From Candidatus Kerfeldbacteria bacterium RIFCSPHIGHO2_12_FULL_48_17 (GTDB taxonomy: Bacteria; Patescibacteriota; Patescibacteriia; HO2-48-17), in contig MHKD01000019.1 of NCBI GenBank assembly GCA_001818775.1, positions 60,778 to 102,730 of the forward strand: a stretch of 41,953 nt of DNA. Direction: 5' to 3'. Shown here one piece after another: positions 30,896 to 39,826 of the stretch (its first letter is position 1; the number at the start of each line of letters is the position of its first letter). A program made the position numbers and the translations under genes. The notes beneath the pieces were generated by a model that was not told the DNA's origin, ran no database searches, and saw only the letters and a list, made by a program, of their open reading frames with translations.

Positions 30896-32343
30896 GTGGT
30901 CGTGGGAGATGATTTTTTGGGAACAAGTTGCTGAAAGAGTTTGCGATCATGCGGTGTAAAAAATCCGGAAATAAATAAAATTACTCCGTAGAGTATGCCT
31001 CCGCCTATCACTAAAATTATCACATTTGTATGTTCTTTGGTCAATATTATGGCTGCAGCCAGCACACTGCCGGCAAGGAGGCTGCGCAGATGACTTTTCC
31101 AGTGAGCAAAGAATGTTGAATTGGTTGCTTTCCTGGCCATTCTGATAAAAAATATGGTCATAATCGTTTCAACGGTGAGGGTTGCTATGGCCGCGCCCAC
31201 AAAGCCGTAACGGTGGATGAGTATATAATTAAAAACAATATTAAGGACCAGGGTTCCGACTTGCACCCATACTTTTTGCATCTGCTTGTCTACGCTGGTG
31301 AGTATGTTTGATGCGCCACTCCCCATGAAACGTATAACAGTAAAGACGCCGAATAATTGCATGGCGACTTCGGCGCCGCTGAACCCCGAGCCATAGAGTA
31401 GATGAATAATTTCTTCGGGGAGGAGTATCATGCCAATTCCCAGCGGCAGACCGAGGGCGGTGAAATAGCGCGTCATAATGTCATGCGCCCGCTTGAGTTT
31501 TTCTGATTTTTCATGATAGAGCTTATAGAGTGTCGGTAAAATAGCTTCGTATGTCATGCGGGGAATGAAGAGGAGGAAGGTGACGAGTTTGGCTGCGGCT
31601 GAGTAGAGGGCGACTTCGCGGCTGCCTTCGATGAGCGATATCATCACCTGGTCGATTTGAAAATAGATGGTGACGAAAGCGGCACTGAGGGCGAAAGGGT
31701 AAGCTTCCTTGACCATGGCGGGAATTTTTTTGAGTGACAGCGTGGGGCGAATTTTTTTCAGACATAGGGAGAAAAAAATAATGTTGCTGAGGGTATAGGT
31801 TATGAGATAGGCAAAGGCAATGGCGTTGAGGCCCTGTTTTTGCGGGATGGCCAAGGCGATAATGAATACGAGAACCAGAAGAATGATTCCGGTAAATGTT
31901 TCAAACCCCGCAGAAACATTCATTTTCAGGAGTATGCTGTAGATGCCGCGAAAGGCGCGGCGGTATTCGAAGATGAGTAACGCGCCGCCGATCGTGATGA
32001 TGATTTTAAGGATATTCGGATCGTAGTTGAGCTGAAAGGCGGTGAATATCATGGCCCCGTACAGTACGACACTCATTACGAGTTCAACGAAAAGAGTGTT
32101 GCCAAAAAATTCACGAATAGCCTGGGTGTTTTTGGTTCCTTCACGAACCATGAGCGTGCCCATACCCAGATCAAAAAATACCAGAAATATGTTGGCAAAA
32201 GCCATGCCGGTTTCGAGTTGGCCGTACAGTTCCACACCAAGAAAGCGCGCGGCAATGATGATGGTTGCTGCGGTGGTAAAACGAAAAATCAGCCGGCCGC
32301 TGAGCAGGAACACGGAATTGAGCAGCGCTTTTCGAAAAATCAT
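30892..32343 (-). CDS. Polysaccharide flippase (Wzx/MOP superfamily)
   Basis: A 483-residue polytopic protein with about 12-14 hydrophobic segments and the features of oligosaccharide flippases: RFTTAATIIIAARFLGVELYGQL at the N-terminus, then repeated transmembrane pairs. These proteins carry undecaprenyl-linked glycans across the membrane. It is first in the minus-strand operon, followed by the CDP-alcohol transferase (ATGA overlap), so the exported molecule may carry the phosphodiester-linked group made by that operon. A consensus promoter lies about 40 bases upstream. Confidence 0.9.
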   Translation of the reverse strand: MIFRKALLNSVFLLSGRLIFRFTTAATIIIAARFLGVELYGQLETGMAFANIFLVFFDLGMGTLMVREGTKNTQAIREFFGNTLFVELVMSVVLYGAMIFTAFQLNYDPNILKIIITIGGALLIFEYRRAFRGIYSILLKMNVSAGFETFTGIILLVLVFIIALAIPQKQGLNAIAFAYLITYTLSNIIFFSLCLKKIRPTLSLKKIPAMVKEAYPFALSAAFVTIYFQIDQVMISLIEGSREVALYSAAAKLVTFLLFIPRMTYEAILPTLYKLYHEKSEKLKRAHDIMTRYFTALGLPLGIGMILLPEEIIHLLYGSGFSGAEVAMQLFGVFTVIRFMGSGASNILTSVDKQMQKVWVQVGTLVLNIVFNYILIHRYGFVGAAIATLTVETIMTIFFIRMARKATNSTFFAHWKSHLRSLLAGSVLAAAIILTKEHTNVIILVIGGGILYGVILFISGFFTPHDRKLFQQLVPKKSSPTTT

Positions 32344-32380
32344 AGCGTATGTCTCTGAGTGGTAGTTTGTTTATTTGCTT

Positions 32381-32409
32381 ATTGTAGTCATTTTTCATGA
32401 CTCTGGCAA
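32381..32409 (-). promoter_or_regulatory. Promoter of the flippase operon
   Basis: On the minus strand: TTGCCA, 17-base spacer, TACAAT. Start near 32374, about 31 bases before the ATG at 32343. Its -35 is identical to that of the divergent promoter at 32431. Confidence 0.7.
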
Positions 32410-32430
32410 TCTTTTTTCGCTGTTCTTTAT

Positions 32431-32459
32431 TTGCCAAAAGCGGTGAATTATCATACACT
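32431..32459 (+). promoter_or_regulatory. Promoter of the 522-aa gene
   Basis: TTGCCA, 17-base spacer, TACACT. Start near 32466, so the ATG at 32469 begins almost at the 5' end and the mRNA may be leaderless. Confidence 0.65.
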
Positions 32460-32468
32460 GAATTGGCT

Positions 32469-34037
32469 ATGATTAAACAAATACTTACATCTTTTGCCTG
32501 GTTTCGGGTGCTGCGGGCTGTGTGTATTTTGGTTCCTGTTTTGGTTTTTGGCTGGCTCCTTAATCAGTATTTTGCTTTTGGCGGGCGTTTGGTGACGCAC
32601 TATTCTTTTGCCAAGGATCTCCGCGATCAGGAACAAATTATCAGCGATTTGCAACCAGCAGGACGTGTTTCGTCTCCTGAAGCGGACCTTGATTCCGGCG
32701 TGCAGTATCGGCGCTGGCGGCTTGAGCCCATATATTTTGATGTTTTCATGCCCCGCCTGTATGAGAAAGCGACGGTTTCACTCACCTACAGCAATCCCAG
32801 TCAAAAATTTATTTCGCTGGGTTTGCGCAAGGGGAATCCGGAAATTGCCAATACTTTTGATTTTCAACCTTTGGAAAATAAAATTATTGACCATTCCAAA
32901 TGGTCCCTTCTGTATGATCAAGCCAATGATATTTCGTTTCTGCAGGAAGATAATGATTTTAAGAGTGTTCAGGATTTTTTTAACAATGTTCCCCGTGATA
33001 AGAAGGTCGGCGTTTTTAATGTGAATTTTCATCCTCCGATTATTTTACCGGATTATGCGCCTCAACCCGGTCGACTCGTTATCAACAGCACTTTGCGCGG
33101 GCGGCATGTTTTTTATACGTACATTAAAGATGAGGATCTTGATCTGCATTTCACCTGGCAGGATATTAATCGTGGTTTTGGCGCCGATCCCGTGAATGTG
33201 GAAATTATGCATAATGATCAGCTGGTCAAAAATGTTTCTCTGGCTGATGATGGTCAGGTGACGCCTTCAGGTTTGACCAGTCAGCCGACTGATTTCCGCC
33301 TACAAGAAGCGGACCTGCCGGAAGGTGTGTATACAATCATTTTCAACATCACTGATGATGTTTTCATTCGTTCGATTGATACGGCACAGCATCTTTTTGT
33401 TGCGGAAAATACGCTTTTTTTGGCTGCTGGCGAGGATTATAAACAGCAAATTCCGGATCTTGATCTGGCGCAGACCCAGGTTTTTTCCGACGCGCTGCGC
33501 CTCCGTGCCCAGACGACGCATGACACAGGGTTGCAAGTTATTGATATTAATGGACAGTCCCTGATTCTTCAGACACTGGGCGCTCCTCAGGCCTGGAATT
33601 CGCCGTTTTTCGACATTACCGAAAGCGCAGCAGCTGCAGCAGGTCTTGCCAGGCCTGATATCACAACTATCACTGTGCCGAAGAATGACGTCCAGCTTTT
33701 TGCCAATGGTTTTTACGCCTTTACGCCTGACAGTTATTTTAATCCCAGGAGAAACATAGTTGAACTTACACCTGATACCCCGGCTGTGGATCTGGATTAC
33801 CTTCTTTTTTCCCACTATACGCCACCGGGCAAACGCGGCAAATGGCTGACCACGACCGCATCGTTTGATATTCGTGCCGATCACCTGCAGGAAGGTGGTC
33901 GTACCCTTAATTTTATTCTTTCGGCGCCTGGTTTGGACCTGGTGGATGATGATATACTTATCCGGGATGTTACGGTCACCCTTGAAAAGAAACCGTTCTC
34001 TTTTTCCAAGCTCAAAGATTTTTTTGCCCGCTTATGA
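32469..34037 (+). CDS. Membrane-anchored extracytoplasmic protein of unknown function
   Basis: A 522-residue protein. A membrane helix at about 13-33 (VLRAVCILVPVLVFGWLLN) acts as an uncleaved anchor. The remainder is a large extracytoplasmic region rich in beta strands with several YxxxxDF and DPVN-type segments, without a motif I can name. The frame is open from 32397, but the ATG at 32469 lies just after the promoter. It is divergent from the flippase operon and overlaps a small two-helix protein by ATGA. A role in glycan handling is a guess from position. Confidence 0.7.
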   Translation: MIKQILTSFAWFRVLRAVCILVPVLVFGWLLNQYFAFGGRLVTHYSFAKDLRDQEQIISDLQPAGRVSSPEADLDSGVQYRRWRLEPIYFDVFMPRLYEKATVSLTYSNPSQKFISLGLRKGNPEIANTFDFQPLENKIIDHSKWSLLYDQANDISFLQEDNDFKSVQDFFNNVPRDKKVGVFNVNFHPPIILPDYAPQPGRLVINSTLRGRHVFYTYIKDEDLDLHFTWQDINRGFGADPVNVEIMHNDQLVKNVSLADDGQVTPSGLTSQPTDFRLQEADLPEGVYTIIFNITDDVFIRSIDTAQHLFVAENTLFLAAGEDYKQQIPDLDLAQTQVFSDALRLRAQTTHDTGLQVIDINGQSLILQTLGAPQAWNSPFFDITESAAAAAGLARPDITTITVPKNDVQLFANGFYAFTPDSYFNPRRNIVELTPDTPAVDLDYLLFSHYTPPGKRGKWLTTTASFDIRADHLQEGGRTLNFILSAPGLDLVDDDILIRDVTVTLEKKPFSFSKLKDFFARL

Positions 34038-34264
34038 CCACGACGCGTCTTTCGGCCAAAATCGAGTGGCAAAAAACTGTACATCTTGCCTTTGTCGCCA
34101 CCGTTATTTTTTATCTTGTTTGCCTTGTGTCCGAGCAGTTTATCCCGGGTTTTGTGAGTTTTTATTTTCCCTTGCACTGGGTGCTTTGGGTTGTTGTTAT
34201 TTTTGCCCTTCTTGATGGTATTTTGCACTGGGGTGTTTTCAAAAACCGTATGAAGAAATTTTGA
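34034..34264 (+). CDS. Small two-helix membrane protein
   Basis: A 76-residue protein with hydrophobic segments at about 17-40 and 46-64 and a basic C-terminus (VFKNRMKKF). The start overlaps the 522-aa gene's stop (ATGA), so it is translationally coupled and probably acts with that protein. No recognised family. Confidence 0.65.
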   Translation: MTTTRLSAKIEWQKTVHLAFVATVIFYLVCLVSEQFIPGFVSFYFPLHWVLWVVVIFALLDGILHWGVFKNRMKKF

Positions 34265-34283
34265 ACAGGCTCTGATCCAGACG

Positions 34284-34313
34284 TTGACACAGCCCGCAAA
34301 ATACGGTTACATT
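34284..34313 (+). promoter_or_regulatory. Promoter of the fused rmlA-rmlB gene
   Basis: Perfect TTGACA, 18-base spacer, TACATT, giving a start near 34320 and a leader of about 50 bases. A CCAGAC (34277-34282) / GTCTGG (34324-34329) inverted repeat flanks the promoter and could be an operator. Confidence 0.55.
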
Positions 34314-34370
34314 TAACTCTTGAGTCTGGCATGCGGCGGGGCGTAATTTCTAAATACTTAAACGGAACAC

Positions 34371-36317
34371 ATGAAAGGTGTCATACTTTCCGGCGGCAGC
34401 GGCAGTCGGTTGCGTCCGCTCACCAAAGTTACGAGCAAACAGCTTCTTCCGGTTTATAATAAACCGATGATTTACTATCCGCTGCGAACGCTCCTTAAAG
34501 CGGGTATTAAGGAAATTTTGATTATTATTGCACCTGAGCATTCCGGTGATTACGTCAACCTTCTTGGTTCCGGAAGCCAGTTTGGAGCCCGGTTTTCCTA
34601 CGAAGTTCAGGATAAGCCGATTGGTTTGGCCCACGGTTTGTTTTTGGCGGAAAGTTTTGCGGATGGCGATCAGGTGACGATGATCCTCGGTGACAACATT
34701 TTTGAAGATGATTTCAGTAAGGATATCAAGAGTTTCAGTGGCGGTGCCAAGATTTTTGCCAAGGAGGTCTCCGATCCGCAGCGTTTCGGTATTGTGGAGT
34801 TTGATGAGCAGGGCAAAGTTATTTCGATAGAAGAAAAACCCGAAAAACCAAAATCCAATTATGCCCAACCCGGGTTGTATATTTATGAAGGTGGTGTGTT
34901 TGCCAAGATCCGTAGCCTGAAACCGTCGGCACGCGGTGAGTACGAAATTACCGACCTGAATAATATTTATTTGCATGAAGGTGAACTTACGGCCAGTATC
35001 GTGAAAGGTGAGTGGAAGGATGCTGGTACGTTTGAGAGTTTATTCCAGGCCAGTGAATTGGCCCGCAAATTGGCGTTGACCACCGATCCTGCCCTCGCCA
35101 AACCGGTTCGGCGCGAGGTGGGTCCGTTTACCGGTTTTCATGCCAAAGCTTCGGCCGGTATGTCCGGGGTTGTTCCCGCCGCGCAGCCGAGAGAGGGCTA
35201 TGATCCTTTTTTTGACATGAATTTTCCGCATGTCGCTCAGATGGGCCTCAGTGGCGAAAAGTTTGTCATCCCTCCTGTAACGGAAGGATTTTCCAAAGCC
35301 AGGCGCAGAATTCTTGTTACCGGCGGCGCCGGGTTTATGGGTTCAAATATGATTCATTACCTGCTGAAAAAGTATGATGATGTTGCCATTCTCAACCTTG
35401 ATAAGCTGACGTATGCCGGTAATCTGGAAAATCTTACGGATGTGGAAAAAAATTCGCGATACGTATTTGTTAAGGGTGATATTTCCGATGTCAAGACGGT
35501 GAATACCTTATGCAAGGCTTTTGCTTTTGATGCCGTTATAAACTATGCCGCCGAAACGCATGTTGACCGTTCCATTATGGATCCTTCAGCCTTTTTGTAC
35601 ACCGATATTATTGGTACGTATAATCTTTTGGAAGCGGTAAAGAAATACCGCATAGGTACAATGATTCAGATTTCCACTGATGAGGTTTTTGGCGAAGCGA
35701 TTGATCGCGAGTTTGTTGAGACGTCGCCTTTTGAACCGAACAGTCCGTATTCCGCTTCCAAGGCCGGCGGTGATCATTTGTGTCGGGCCTATTTCCGAAC
35801 ATACAAAACTCCCGTTATTGTCACCCACAGCTGCAATTTTTACGGGCCGTACCAATATCCCGAAAAATTGATTCCACTTTTTATCACCAATCTTCTCGAG
35901 AAAAAGAAAGTGCCTGTGTATGGCCAGGGTGATCAGATACGCGAATGGATTTACACCGAAGATCATTGCCGCGCGATCGATTTGATTTTAGAAAAGGGTC
36001 TGGCGGGCGAAGTTTATAATATTGGCACGGGTGAGCGAATGAAAAATATTGATGTAACCAGGATGATTCTGCGCATGCTTGATATGTCCGATTCACATAT
36101 TGAATATGTTACCGATCGCCCCGGTCATGATGTCCGGTACGCCGTCAATGCTGATAAATTACGAGAAAGACTCGGTTGGGAACCGAAGCACAGTTTTAAG
36201 GAATCATTGCAGTTGACGCTTGATTGGTATCAGAAGAATATGGATTGGTGGAAAGACATAAAGTCCGGAAAATTTTTGGAATACTACCAGAAACAATATG
36301 GGGACAGAAAAAAATAA
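34371..36317 (+). CDS. Fused glucose-1-phosphate thymidylyltransferase / dTDP-glucose 4,6-dehydratase
   Basis: A 648-residue bifunctional protein. Residues 1-240 are a complete RmlA: LSGGSGSRLRPLTKVTSKQLLPVYNKPMI with the dTTP loop, LGDNIFEDD, EEKPEKPKSN and the C-terminal GEWKDAGTFESL. Residues about 311-648 are a complete RmlB: TGGAGFMGSN Rossmann motif, AAETHVDRS, STDEVFGE, YSASKAGGDHL with the catalytic Tyr/Lys, and GDQIREWIYTEDHC. They are joined by a linker of about 70 residues that is not recognised. Normally these are separate genes. The product would be dTDP-4-keto-6-deoxyglucose. No rmlC or rmlD is present in the window, so another sugar than rhamnose is possible. It overlaps the DUF4190-like gene by 20 bases. 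Confidence 0.95.
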   Translation: MKGVILSGGSGSRLRPLTKVTSKQLLPVYNKPMIYYPLRTLLKAGIKEILIIIAPEHSGDYVNLLGSGSQFGARFSYEVQDKPIGLAHGLFLAESFADGDQVTMILGDNIFEDDFSKDIKSFSGGAKIFAKEVSDPQRFGIVEFDEQGKVISIEEKPEKPKSNYAQPGLYIYEGGVFAKIRSLKPSARGEYEITDLNNIYLHEGELTASIVKGEWKDAGTFESLFQASELARKLALTTDPALAKPVRREVGPFTGFHAKASAGMSGVVPAAQPREGYDPFFDMNFPHVAQMGLSGEKFVIPPVTEGFSKARRRILVTGGAGFMGSNMIHYLLKKYDDVAILNLDKLTYAGNLENLTDVEKNSRYVFVKGDISDVKTVNTLCKAFAFDAVINYAAETHVDRSIMDPSAFLYTDIIGTYNLLEAVKKYRIGTMIQISTDEVFGEAIDREFVETSPFEPNSPYSASKAGGDHLCRAYFRTYKTPVIVTHSCNFYGPYQYPEKLIPLFITNLLEKKKVPVYGQGDQIREWIYTEDHCRAIDLILEKGLAGEVYNIGTGERMKNIDVTRMILRMLDMSDSHIEYVTDRPGHDVRYAVNADKLRERLGWEPKHSFKESLQLTLDWYQKNMDWWKDIKSGKFLEYYQKQYGDRKK

Positions 36318-36597
36318 CCCAAGGGAGTTATCTGCGGAACCGTCATCTGCCGTGCCGACCCCAAAAGTCAAGAAATCTGACACTACCTCCAAAACATTCG
36401 CCATTCTCGGCATCATTTGCGGCGGTATAGCTTTTATTTATTATCCGATATACTTCGGTCCGGTGGGTTTGATTCTGGGAATCATTGCCCTGAGAAAAGG
36501 GGAGAGACAGCTCGGCTGGAATGCCATAGGCTTAAGTATCGGCGGTTTTCTCATCGGTTATATCCTTGGTTTTTTGGTGAGTATAAATCAGCCCTAG
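36298..36597 (+). CDS. DUF4190-like small membrane protein
   Basis: A 99-residue protein with a Pro/Ser-rich cytoplasmic N-terminus (about 1-32) and two membrane helices (about 34-62 and 72-95). The ILGIICGGIAFIYYPIYFGPVGLILGIIALRKGE stretch (in outline) follows the Gly-rich DUF4190 pattern. The start lies inside the end of the fused rmlA-rmlB gene, suggesting translational coupling. Function unknown. Confidence 0.75.
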   Translation: MGTEKNNPRELSAEPSSAVPTPKVKKSDTTSKTFAILGIICGGIAFIYYPIYFGPVGLILGIIALRKGERQLGWNAIGLSIGGFLIGYILGFLVSINQP

Positions 36598-36618
36598 GGC
36601 ACAGATATGCTTAAGTAC

Positions 36619-37974
36619 TTAGCGTACTCTTTCCAAGAAGAGTTGACTATCCTGGTATACCCACAACTCTTTTTCTTTTTCCGTGACAAAGAAGTTTTTG
36701 ACTCCTTCGCCCGTAAACACGGTGGTTGATAATGCCGCGTCGCGTGTATCGGTTTCGATGATATGAATGCCTTTTTCATCGGAGAATATAATGTGACTTT
36801 CCGGCGTATACCAGCGCACATCGTGCAACGGTGTGCTCTGCCGCGTAATCAGTGTTGATTTTTCTTCTATGGGATCGAAAACCCATAATTCAAAATTATT
36901 CCACCAAAGGAGACGACTATGCCCTTCGTTCCACACGGCATCCATGACATTTGCTGTCACGAGTTTTTCTTCAGGTTTCTCCGCGTCGTATATAATATTC
37001 ACGAGTTCATTTTTGTTACTTATCATGTAGATTTTTTCTTCATCGGCATTAATAATTTTCCAGTGTGTGTCACCAGTCAATTCTTTTATCAGTTTTGGAA
37101 TTTTTTTTGTGTCCAATGTTGATTTTTCAAAGAGCTTTGTTTTTTCATTGACATGCTGGATGGTGTAGAAAATTCTGCCTTTCAGGATGAAATCGTCTAC
37201 ATTGTCGTCTATTTCAGTCGCCGTAATTTCGTCCTGCGTTATCTCTTTTATATCCCACAGTTTTTCATCAATTAAGATGAGCCACCTGTTTGCATCGTCC
37301 GGATGAGGGAATGTGCGCTGTATATTTTTTACCGGATTTCCCGTAAGTGTTTCAATGTCTTTTTTTTCTTTTTCGTCCACATACAACATGTGATTTGTTG
37401 TGTCCGCTGTTTTTTGTTTTACAATAAAATCATTTTTACTCAGGACGGTTATATCGCTTACGTCACCCGGTATTGTTTGTATATGTTCGGTGTCCTCGTC
37501 TTTCTTAAGTGTGAATTTTTCTAGATAAGTTTCGTTGTTTTTTTTCACCGCGGCGATGACGATATTTTTTTCCGGGACTAAATATTTCATGACTGGATAT
37601 TCATTTTCGCTGAATTTTTCCGGTACTATTTTTTCGGAAAACAGCAATATATCCCTCATTACGGTTGCTTCCTGCGCGGTTACATTCAGCGTTTTTTCCC
37701 AGGGCGCATAGTCTTCTTTTTTTATCGTGATTTTATAGTTTCCCGGTAAAAGATTGTTTACGACGGTCGGGGTCTTGATCATTCTTTCGCTGCCGTCGAT
37801 GGAGACCGTCACTTCTTTTGGCGCGGTTTCCAGGACGATGCTGCCGGTGTCCACCACGGTATTGTTTTTGAAATCGTAGGTGTGGCCACTAAAGTAGAAC
37901 ACAATACTTATGCCCACAGCAAAGAAGATCGTGGCGAATATACTGAAAAAAAGAATCCGAACCTTTCTTCCCAT
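36619..37974 (-). CDS. PEGA-domain and beta-propeller membrane protein
   Basis: A 451-residue protein with one transmembrane helix at about 7-30. Residues about 43-113 form a PEGA domain: GSIVLETAPKEVTVSIDG, then LLPGNYKITIKKEDYAPWEKTLNV. The rest (about 115-451) has repeated strand patterns with DPIEEKSTLITRQ, SHIIFSDEKGIHIIE and LWVYQDSQLFLERV, like a surface beta-propeller. PEGA domains usually belong to cell-surface proteins. It converges on the DUF4190-like gene with 21 bases between stops and is divergent from ctpA-like gene 38094. Confidence 0.82.
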   Translation of the reverse strand: MGRKVRILFFSIFATIFFAVGISIVFYFSGHTYDFKNNTVVDTGSIVLETAPKEVTVSIDGSERMIKTPTVVNNLLPGNYKITIKKEDYAPWEKTLNVTAQEATVMRDILLFSEKIVPEKFSENEYPVMKYLVPEKNIVIAAVKKNNETYLEKFTLKKDEDTEHIQTIPGDVSDITVLSKNDFIVKQKTADTTNHMLYVDEKEKKDIETLTGNPVKNIQRTFPHPDDANRWLILIDEKLWDIKEITQDEITATEIDDNVDDFILKGRIFYTIQHVNEKTKLFEKSTLDTKKIPKLIKELTGDTHWKIINADEEKIYMISNKNELVNIIYDAEKPEEKLVTANVMDAVWNEGHSRLLWWNNFELWVFDPIEEKSTLITRQSTPLHDVRWYTPESHIIFSDEKGIHIIETDTRDAALSTTVFTGEGVKNFFVTEKEKELWVYQDSQLFLERVR

Positions 37975-37991
37975 AAAAGTTTTTTAGGTTT

Positions 37992-38020
37992 TTGACCAAT
38001 CGTTTGATTGCCGTTATACT
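37992..38020 (+). promoter_or_regulatory. Promoter of the CtpA-like gene
   Basis: TTGACC, 17-base spacer, TATACT, start near 38027 and a 67-base leader. A TATAAT at 38086-38091 lies too close to the ATG (38094) to serve that start. Confidence 0.6.
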
Positions 38021-38057
38021 GTGATAGGCAAGTAAAGTGTTATCTTTATTCCTTTTA

Positions 38058-38066
38058 ATTATATCA
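38058..38066 (-). promoter_or_regulatory. Extended -10 promoter of the PEGA gene
   Basis: On the minus strand: TGA then TATAAT (extended -10) with no clear -35. Start near 38051, about 77 bases before the ATG at 37974. The two divergent transcripts therefore overlap at their 5' ends. Confidence 0.45.
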
Positions 38067-38093
38067 TCTTTTGTAAATATTACCCTATAATGT

Positions 38094-39359
38094 ATGCCTG
38101 AAAAGTTCCCACAGGTCAAGCCCCTCCAATCGAAAAAACGTTCACTTGGTAAAAGTTTTTTTGCCGTCGGTTTTGTTCTTTTTGTTTTTGGAGTTGGTTA
38201 TTTTTACGGCGCCTGGAATGTTCATAAGGTTGCGCCCGACCGGGTGGTTGAGCAGATTGTTCGGAATGCCCCTGAATTTGAAAATCAGCAAATTGATTTT
38301 ACGCTTTTTTGGGAAGTTTGGAATGAAGTGAAGAAATCCTATGTTGATCAGCCGGTTGCTGATGAAAAACTCTTCTACGGCTCCATGGAAGGGTTGGTGA
38401 ACAGCCTGGATGATCCCTATTCCACTTTCCTTAATCCGGAACAATCAAAAGCGTTTACCGACGACCTCGCCGGAAATTTTGAGGGTATTGGCGCAGAAAT
38501 CGGTATTCGCAGTGATCAGTTGGTGGTTGTTTCCCCTTTGTCCGGTTCGCCCGCTGAAAAAGCGGGACTCCGGGCCGGTGATTTCATTTTATCCATTGAT
38601 GATGCTGATACTGTGGGTATGTCGCTTACCGAAGCCGTTACTTTGATCCGTGGTGAGCAGGGTACGACCGTTGTTTTGAACATTTTCCGAGAGGGCGAGT
38701 CAGCAGCTCAGGATATTTCCATTGTCCGCGATGTCATTCATGTGAACAGCGTAGATTGGAGTTATGATGAGAAAACAGGTATCGTGACCATTGAGCTGCA
38801 CCAATTCATTGAAACCACCGAATCTGAGCTGAATGCGGCACTGCAGGATATTTTACTCAAGCATCCCCGCGGTGTTGTCCTTGATCTGCGCAACAATCCC
38901 GGTGGCTTTCTTACGACGGCTATTCGTGTCGCTTCTCAGTTTTTGAACAGTGGAGTTGTGGTTTCCGAGCGTTTCAGTGATGGTTCAGTCCGGAAATATG
39001 AAACCATTGGCACCCCGTCGCTGGTTGATATGCCCATGGTGGTTTTGGTAAATGAAGGCAGCGCTTCCGCTTCGGAGATTGTTGCCGGCGCACTCAAAGA
39101 TCACGGCCGTGCCAAGTTGGTTGGTAAAAAGACGTTTGGGAAAGGTTCGGTGCAGGATTTTCAGGAACTCAGTGACGGCTCCACCCTCAAGATTACCGTT
39201 GCCAAGTGGCTGACTCCGAATGGCGCCGCAATAGATGGTGAAGGTATTGCTCCTGATGTTGAGGTTGATCTTACGAAAGAGGATATAGATGCTGAAAAAG
39301 ACCCGCAGGCCGATAAAGCCGTGGAAATTTTGCGGGCCGCCATGTCCAGTGATAATTAA
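38094..39359 (+). CDS. Carboxy-terminal processing protease (S41, CtpA/Prc)
   Basis: A 421-residue protease with a transmembrane anchor at about 18-38, a PDZ domain (about 118-200: [34 protein letters not shown] in outline) and an S41 catalytic domain. GSASASE at 322-328 holds the nucleophile (probably Ser325), with the general base Lys350 and Gln354 in FGKGSVQ at 348-354; the 25- and 4-residue spacings fit CtpB. It cleaves C-terminal tails of exported proteins. It is 14 bases before rplI. Confidence 0.93.
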   Translation: MPEKFPQVKPLQSKKRSLGKSFFAVGFVLFVFGVGYFYGAWNVHKVAPDRVVEQIVRNAPEFENQQIDFTLFWEVWNEVKKSYVDQPVADEKLFYGSMEGLVNSLDDPYSTFLNPEQSKAFTDDLAGNFEGIGAEIGIRSDQLVVVSPLSGSPAEKAGLRAGDFILSIDDADTVGMSLTEAVTLIRGEQGTTVVLNIFREGESAAQDISIVRDVIHVNSVDWSYDEKTGIVTIELHQFIETTESELNAALQDILLKHPRGVVLDLRNNPGGFLTTAIRVASQFLNSGVVVSERFSDGSVRKYETIGTPSLVDMPMVVLVNEGSASASEIVAGALKDHGRAKLVGKKTFGKGSVQDFQELSDGSTLKITVAKWLTPNGAAIDGEGIAPDVEVDLTKEDIDAEKDPQADKAVEILRAAMSSDN

Positions 39360-39373
39360 TTCATTCCTTTTTT

Positions 39374-39817
39374 ATGAAAGTTATTTTGCTCAGGGAGGTA
39401 AAGAATGTTGGTAAACCAGGTGATATCAAAAATGTTAACGATGGTTTTGCGCGCAATTTTTTGCTGCCAGGGAAACTTGCCTTGGTAGCCACGGATCAGG
39501 AAGTTGTTCTGGCTCAAAAACGAACAAGCCAACATGAAAAAAAGCAGAAAATGAAAAAGGAGAATCTTGCCGTTTCCGCGAAAAAACTCGCCGGTTTTAA
39601 GCTGGTGATGAAATGCAAAGCCACGCCTGACGGTACACTTTACAGCGGTGTACATCCCAAACATGTTGCCCAGGCTTTGAGTAAGCGGGGAATGCAGATT
39701 GACGATGATATGATAGTTTTGGAACAACCGATAAAAGCTTTGGGTGAGCACGATATCAGAGCGATTATTGCCGGCAAGGAATATTCGTTTTTTTTGGATA
39801 TACAAAAAGAGTCTTAA
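39374..39817 (+). CDS. rplI: Ribosomal protein bL9
   Basis: A 147-residue bL9. N-terminal globular domain [21 protein letters not shown], then [19 protein letters not shown], a long connecting helix (about 45-75) and the C-terminal domain with [14 protein letters not shown] and GEHDIRA. Normal length. It binds 23S rRNA near the L1 stalk. The ATG follows CCTTTTTT with no Shine-Dalgarno sequence. Some CPR lineages lack bL9, so its presence narrows the possible source. Confidence 0.95.
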   Translation: MKVILLREVKNVGKPGDIKNVNDGFARNFLLPGKLALVATDQEVVLAQKRTSQHEKKQKMKKENLAVSAKKLAGFKLVMKCKATPDGTLYSGVHPKHVAQALSKRGMQIDDDMIVLEQPIKALGEHDIRAIIAGKEYSFFLDIQKES

Positions 39818-39826
39818 TTTTTTTTC

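Noticed and set aside
38086-38091. TATAAT directly before the CtpA-like start codon
   Set aside because: It sits only three bases before the ATG, so it cannot drive transcription of that start, and it has no -35. The better-spaced promoter at 37992-38020 was preferred.
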